Of a DNA stretch of 8,299 nt, positions 6,638 through 8,299 are shown piece by piece (the stretch's first letter is position 1; each line of letters begins with the position of its first letter). The stretch is from an uncultured Roseiflexaceae bacterium (GTDB taxonomy: Bacteria > Chloroflexota > Chloroflexia > Chloroflexales > Roseiflexaceae), in contig CALKHR010000035.1 in NCBI GenBank assembly GCA_937988885.1, forward strand, positions 1-8,299. The letters run 5' to 3'. The translations under genes and the position numbers were made by a program. The notes beneath the pieces were generated by a model that saw nothing but the letters and a program-made list of their open reading frames with translations, had not been told where the DNA came from and searched no databases.

Positions 6638-6723
6638 GTCATTCTGAACGAGTGCGCAGCACGAAGTGAAGAATCTCCCCGTCTCGTGCGGCCTTGTGCG
6701 TGTGGGTTTGCGTCCAGGATGAC
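6638..6723. repeat. Palindromic repeat element with alternative 3' half, copy 1
   Basis: A minus-oriented unit (6638-6677, GTCATTCTGAACG ... GAATCTC, tip GTGC-gca-GCAC) is followed by a distinct module, CCCCGTCTCGTGCGGCC onward, ending in a partial plus unit CCAGGATGAC (6714-6723). Positions 6671-6725 match 8245-8299 exactly over 55 bp, so this alternative half is a recurring, mobile or copied form. Confidence 0.85.
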
Positions 6724-6746
6724 GCTGCTTTCCATCGTTCTTCACT

Positions 6747-6852
6747 GTCATTCCGAATGGAGTGCGTAGCACGAAATGAGGAATCTCGTCGCTTTTTCAT
6801 TGTATTCCTCGCAGAGATCTCTCACTTCGCCTGACGGCTTGTTCGAGATGAC
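6747..6852. repeat. Palindromic repeat pair B (near copy of pair A)
   Basis: A minus unit (6747-6787) and a plus unit (6814-6852) repeat pair A at an offset of exactly 529 bp. Across the extended block 6741-6872 versus 6212-6343 only two of 132 bases differ (CACGAAATG here, CACGGAGTG there). The identity includes the spacer and the right-hand TTTTCGTTGTTTTCT tail, so the copied unit is larger than the hairpin itself. Confidence 0.9.
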
Positions 6853-6889
6853 AGCGCTTTTCGTTGTTTTCTTGGCTTTTCGTCGCCCC

Positions 6890-6912
6890 AGTCACCTGGT
6901 CACCAAGTCACC
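6890..6912. repeat. GTCACC tract, copy 2
   Basis: AGTCACCTGGTCACC then AAGTCACC: three GTCACC words at 8-bp spacing lie between repeat pair B and the hydrolase promoter. GGTCACC reads as GGTGACC on the other strand, so the tract is nearly palindromic. Its end lies about 11 bp before the -35 box, close enough to be a binding site, but the same tract after pair A has no promoter beside it. Confidence 0.5.
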
Positions 6913-6923
6913 TTATCAGCCCG

Positions 6924-6952
6924 TTGACCAAACGCGGCGCTGGCGCTAGACT
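6924..6952 (+). promoter_or_regulatory. Sigma-70-type promoter of the hydrolase gene
   Basis: TTGACC (6924-6929), a 17-bp spacer, and TAGACT (6947-6952) give a well-spaced housekeeping promoter with five of six and four of six consensus bases. A start at about 6959 leaves a leader of roughly 25 nt, which contains the Shine-Dalgarno GGAGG (6972-6976). Confidence 0.6.
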
Positions 6953-6983
6953 AGTGTATCTCGCAGATAATGGAGGATATGTT

Positions 6984-7808
6984 ATGTCTAGTTCTACACT
7001 CGATTGTGCGCCCGGGGAACCGCAACGAGCGTATGTGCAGGCCAATGGTATCCAGCTTTCGTACTTGGAGTGGGGGCAGAGCGGCCCGCCGTTAGTGTTG
7101 CTGCACGGCATCACCAGCAGCGCCCGCACCTGGTGGCGCGTTGCTCCGGCGCTGCAACAGCGTGGCTTCCACGTCTACGCCTTCGATATGCCCGGCCACG
7201 GCGAGAGCGCCGAGACCAACGATCACCGCATCGAGGCGATCGCCGCCACCGTAGCCGCCGCGCTGCGAGCGCTGAATCTCAGCGATGTCACGCTGATCGG
7301 CCATTCGTGGGGCGGCATCACGGCGCTGACGCTGGCGCACAGTGCCGACGGCGCGTTGCTCAAGCGCACGGCGCTGATCGACCCGCCGCTGAAGATGGAC
7401 CCAGAGCGGGGCGCTGAGCGGCTGCCCGGCTTCCTCGAAGGCGTGGGTGAGCCGCCCGAGCAGACGCTGCCCCGTGTGCGGGCCAACAACCCCGACTGGC
7501 ACGAGTGCGATTTCCATTGGAAGGGCGAGGCATTGGTGCAGTGTCGGGCCGATGCGGTGCGCGGCCTGTTCCTGCATAGTGGCAATTGGGATAGCACGGG
7601 CTATTTCGCCGAGATTGAGATGCCGTTGCTGTTGCTGGTGCCCGATCCCGAGCATAGCGCCATCCCCGCCGATGTGCTGGAGATTGCGCGGGGGGCGATG
7701 CGCTCCAATACGCACTTGCAGTATATTCCGAACACCACACACAATATGTTCCGAGGAAAGGGCTTCGAGCCAACGCTAGCGGCGCTGCTGGCCTGGCTAG
7801 GCGTTTAA
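6984..7808 (+). CDS. Alpha/beta hydrolase (fold-1 family)
   Basis: The 274-residue protein has the canonical alpha/beta hydrolase order: VLLHGITSS (38-46) for the HG oxyanion turn, FDMPGHGES (67-75), the nucleophile elbow GHSWGG (106-111, Ser108), a helical cap region about 135-205, LLLVPDPEHS (216-225) with Asp221 as the likely acid, and TTHNMFR (251-257) with His253 as the likely catalytic base. No signal peptide or membrane segment is seen, so it is cytoplasmic. Substrate cannot be told: esterase, lactonase or C-C hydrolase are all compatible; the elbow with Trp after Ser and the PGHG motif are common in esterase/epoxide-hydrolase-like members. ATG 6984 is chosen because GGAGG (6972-6976) sits 7 bp before it; the frame extends upstream to TTG 6864, but that part would translate repeat DNA and the promoter. 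The gene stands alone, with repeat clusters on both sides. Confidence 0.92.
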   Translation: MSSSTLDCAPGEPQRAYVQANGIQLSYLEWGQSGPPLVLLHGITSSARTWWRVAPALQQRGFHVYAFDMPGHGESAETNDHRIEAIAATVAAALRALNLSDVTLIGHSWGGITALTLAHSADGALLKRTALIDPPLKMDPERGAERLPGFLEGVGEPPEQTLPRVRANNPDWHECDFHWKGEALVQCRADAVRGLFLHSGNWDSTGYFAEIEMPLLLLVPDPEHSAIPADVLEIARGAMRSNTHLQYIPNTTHNMFRGKGFEPTLAALLAWLGV

Positions 7809-7845
7809 GGCGCGGTCTTTCGTTGTATTAACCGTTGCGCTTGGG

Positions 7846-7877
7846 CAGGGTGGGATGCGTTTTGCGTTCCCACCCTG
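7846..7877 (+). terminator. Hairpin terminator candidate after the hydrolase
   Basis: CAGGGTGGGA (7846-7855) and TCCCACCCTG (7868-7877) form a perfect 10-bp GC-rich stem with a 12-nt loop, 38 bp after the stop codon. The run after the stem (TTGCTGCCTTT) is T-rich only in part. A termination role is likely, given position and stem strength. Confidence 0.65.
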
Positions 7878-7989
7878 TTGCTGCCTTTAATGCCCGCCGC
7901 TGCCTGTGCTTTGTCTATCAAAGAATACATTATGACCACAAGGGTCACATGGTCAAACAATGAGGCGCATTGCATCCCCGCTTTTCACT

Positions 7990-8114
7990 GTCATTCCGAA
8001 CGGAGTGCGCAGCACGGAGTGAGGAATCTCATTGTTTCCTCACCGCCTTCCATTGCAGCACATTGCATCTCCGCTGAGATCTCTCATTTCGCCTAACGGC
8101 TCATTCGAGATGAC
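7990..8114. repeat. Palindromic repeat pair C
   Basis: A minus unit (7990-8030, tip GTGC-gca-GCAC) and a plus unit (8076-8114, tip GCC-taac... -GGC) are arranged as in pairs A and B, but the spacer is longer (45 bp) and unrelated in its middle. The tip loop differs from pair A (CTAACGG versus CTGACGG), while the flanking GCC and GGC are kept. Confidence 0.85.
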
Positions 8115-8148
8115 ATTGGTTTTCGTTGTTTTTCGTTGCTTCCTCGGT

Positions 8149-8187
8149 GAGATCCTTCACTTCGCCTGCGGCTCCGTTCAGGATGAC
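8149..8187 (+). repeat. Single palindromic repeat unit with tip
   Basis: A plus unit GAGATCCTTCACTTCG ... TTCAGGATGAC of 39 bp carries the tip GCC-tgc-GGC. It is preceded by the TTTTCGTTG linker seen between other units, so it probably forms an array with pair C. Confidence 0.85.
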
Positions 8188-8210
8188 GCTGCTTTTCGTC
8201 GTTCTTCTCT

Positions 8211-8297
8211 GTCATTCCGAACGGAGTGCGTAGCACGGAGTGAGGAATCTCCCCGTCTCGTGCGGCCTTGTGCGTGTGGGTTTGCGTCCAGGATGAC
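8211..8297. repeat. Palindromic repeat element with alternative 3' half, copy 2
   Basis: A minus unit (8211-8251, tip GTGC-gta-GCAC) is followed by the CCCCGTCTCGTGCGGCC module and the partial plus unit CCAGGATGAC (8288-8297). The last 55 bases of the window are identical to 6671-6725. The left unit here is closer to pair A's left unit than to copy 1's, which suggests recombination between halves. Confidence 0.85.
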
Positions 8298-8299
8298 GC

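Larger units (their letters stand above)
6122..6983. other. Repeat-filled divergent intergenic region between decarboxylase and hydrolase
   Basis: This 862-bp stretch has no credible gene. Both flanking genes are transcribed away from it. It holds the decarboxylase promoter (6154-6162), a 9-bp tandem repeat, four clusters of the palindromic family (6218-6323, 6467-6607, 6638-6723, 6747-6852), two GTCACC tracts, a small hairpin GTGACG/CGTCAC (6346-6351/6360-6365), and the hydrolase promoter. The part 6384-6466 is GC-rich, with TGCG-rich text and a GCTGC/GCAGC hairpin near 6443-6460, and has no assigned role. Confidence 0.8.
7809..8299. other. Repeat-filled region downstream of the hydrolase
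   Basis: No credible gene is visible in these 491 bp. They contain the hydrolase terminator candidate, a small inverted motif TGACCA (7933-7938) / TGGTCA (7950-7955), and then palindromic repeat units from 7990 to the window edge. The motif CATTGCATC-CCGC occurs at about 7969-7981 and again at about 8061-8074. The repeat cluster probably continues beyond the window. Confidence 0.8.

Noticed and set aside
6366..6772. Short proteins with CHPERSEGSHR-like repeats
   Set aside because: These are translations of the palindromic DNA repeats, in several frames on both strands, a well-known source of false gene calls.
6864..6983. N-terminal extension of the hydrolase to TTG 6864
   Set aside because: It would translate the tail of a DNA repeat, the GTCACC tract and the promoter; the hydrolase homology and a GGAGG Shine-Dalgarno support ATG 6984.

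Overview
This window looks like a chromosomal segment of a GC-rich bacterium, most plausibly a member of the Chloroflexota (class Chloroflexia, Herpetosiphon/Roseiflexus/Kouleothrix-like). The phylum is inferred from the protein styles (a PcrA-type helicase with an Ala/Ser/Pro linker, a large NB-ARC/TPR STAND protein) and from dense intergenic palindromes whose false translation reads HPERSEGSHR. No rRNA, tRNA or other taxonomic marker is present, so the placement is tentative.

Layout. Positions 1-2043 (minus) hold a STAND/NB-ARC NTPase with C-terminal tetratricopeptide repeats, cut off by the window edge. Positions 2315-4618 (minus) hold a PcrA/UvrD-type superfamily 1 DNA helicase with its own promoter upstream and a hairpin terminator candidate at its end. 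Positions 4694-6121 (minus) hold a fold-III PLP-dependent decarboxylase of the short (about 465 aa) arginine decarboxylase type. Positions 6984-7808 (plus) hold a 274-residue alpha/beta hydrolase with its own promoter, Shine-Dalgarno sequence and terminator candidate. The intergenic stretches 6122-6983 and 7809-8299 are packed with one family of interspersed palindromic repeats, so the hydrolase gene is an island between two repeat clusters.

How the genes relate. The three minus-strand genes are co-oriented but do not look like one functional pathway: repair/replication helicase, polyamine synthesis and signalling/conflict ATPase. Each has an extended -10 element of the form TGCTAYAMT just upstream, which suggests separate transcription units, although read-through from the decarboxylase into the helicase is possible because no terminator is visible between them. 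The hydrolase is divergent from the decarboxylase.

Most notable points. (1) The palindromic repeat family has a constant core and three interchangeable hairpin tips (none, GCC-GGC, GTGC-GCAC), arranged singly or as inverted pairs, including a 132-bp pair with only two differences. (2) The STAND protein resembles bacterial NLR-like conflict sensors and has TPR units that share an exact 56-bp DNA block one period (126 bp) apart, but no effector domain is visible. Nothing here proves a new system; these two are the best candidates for follow-up.
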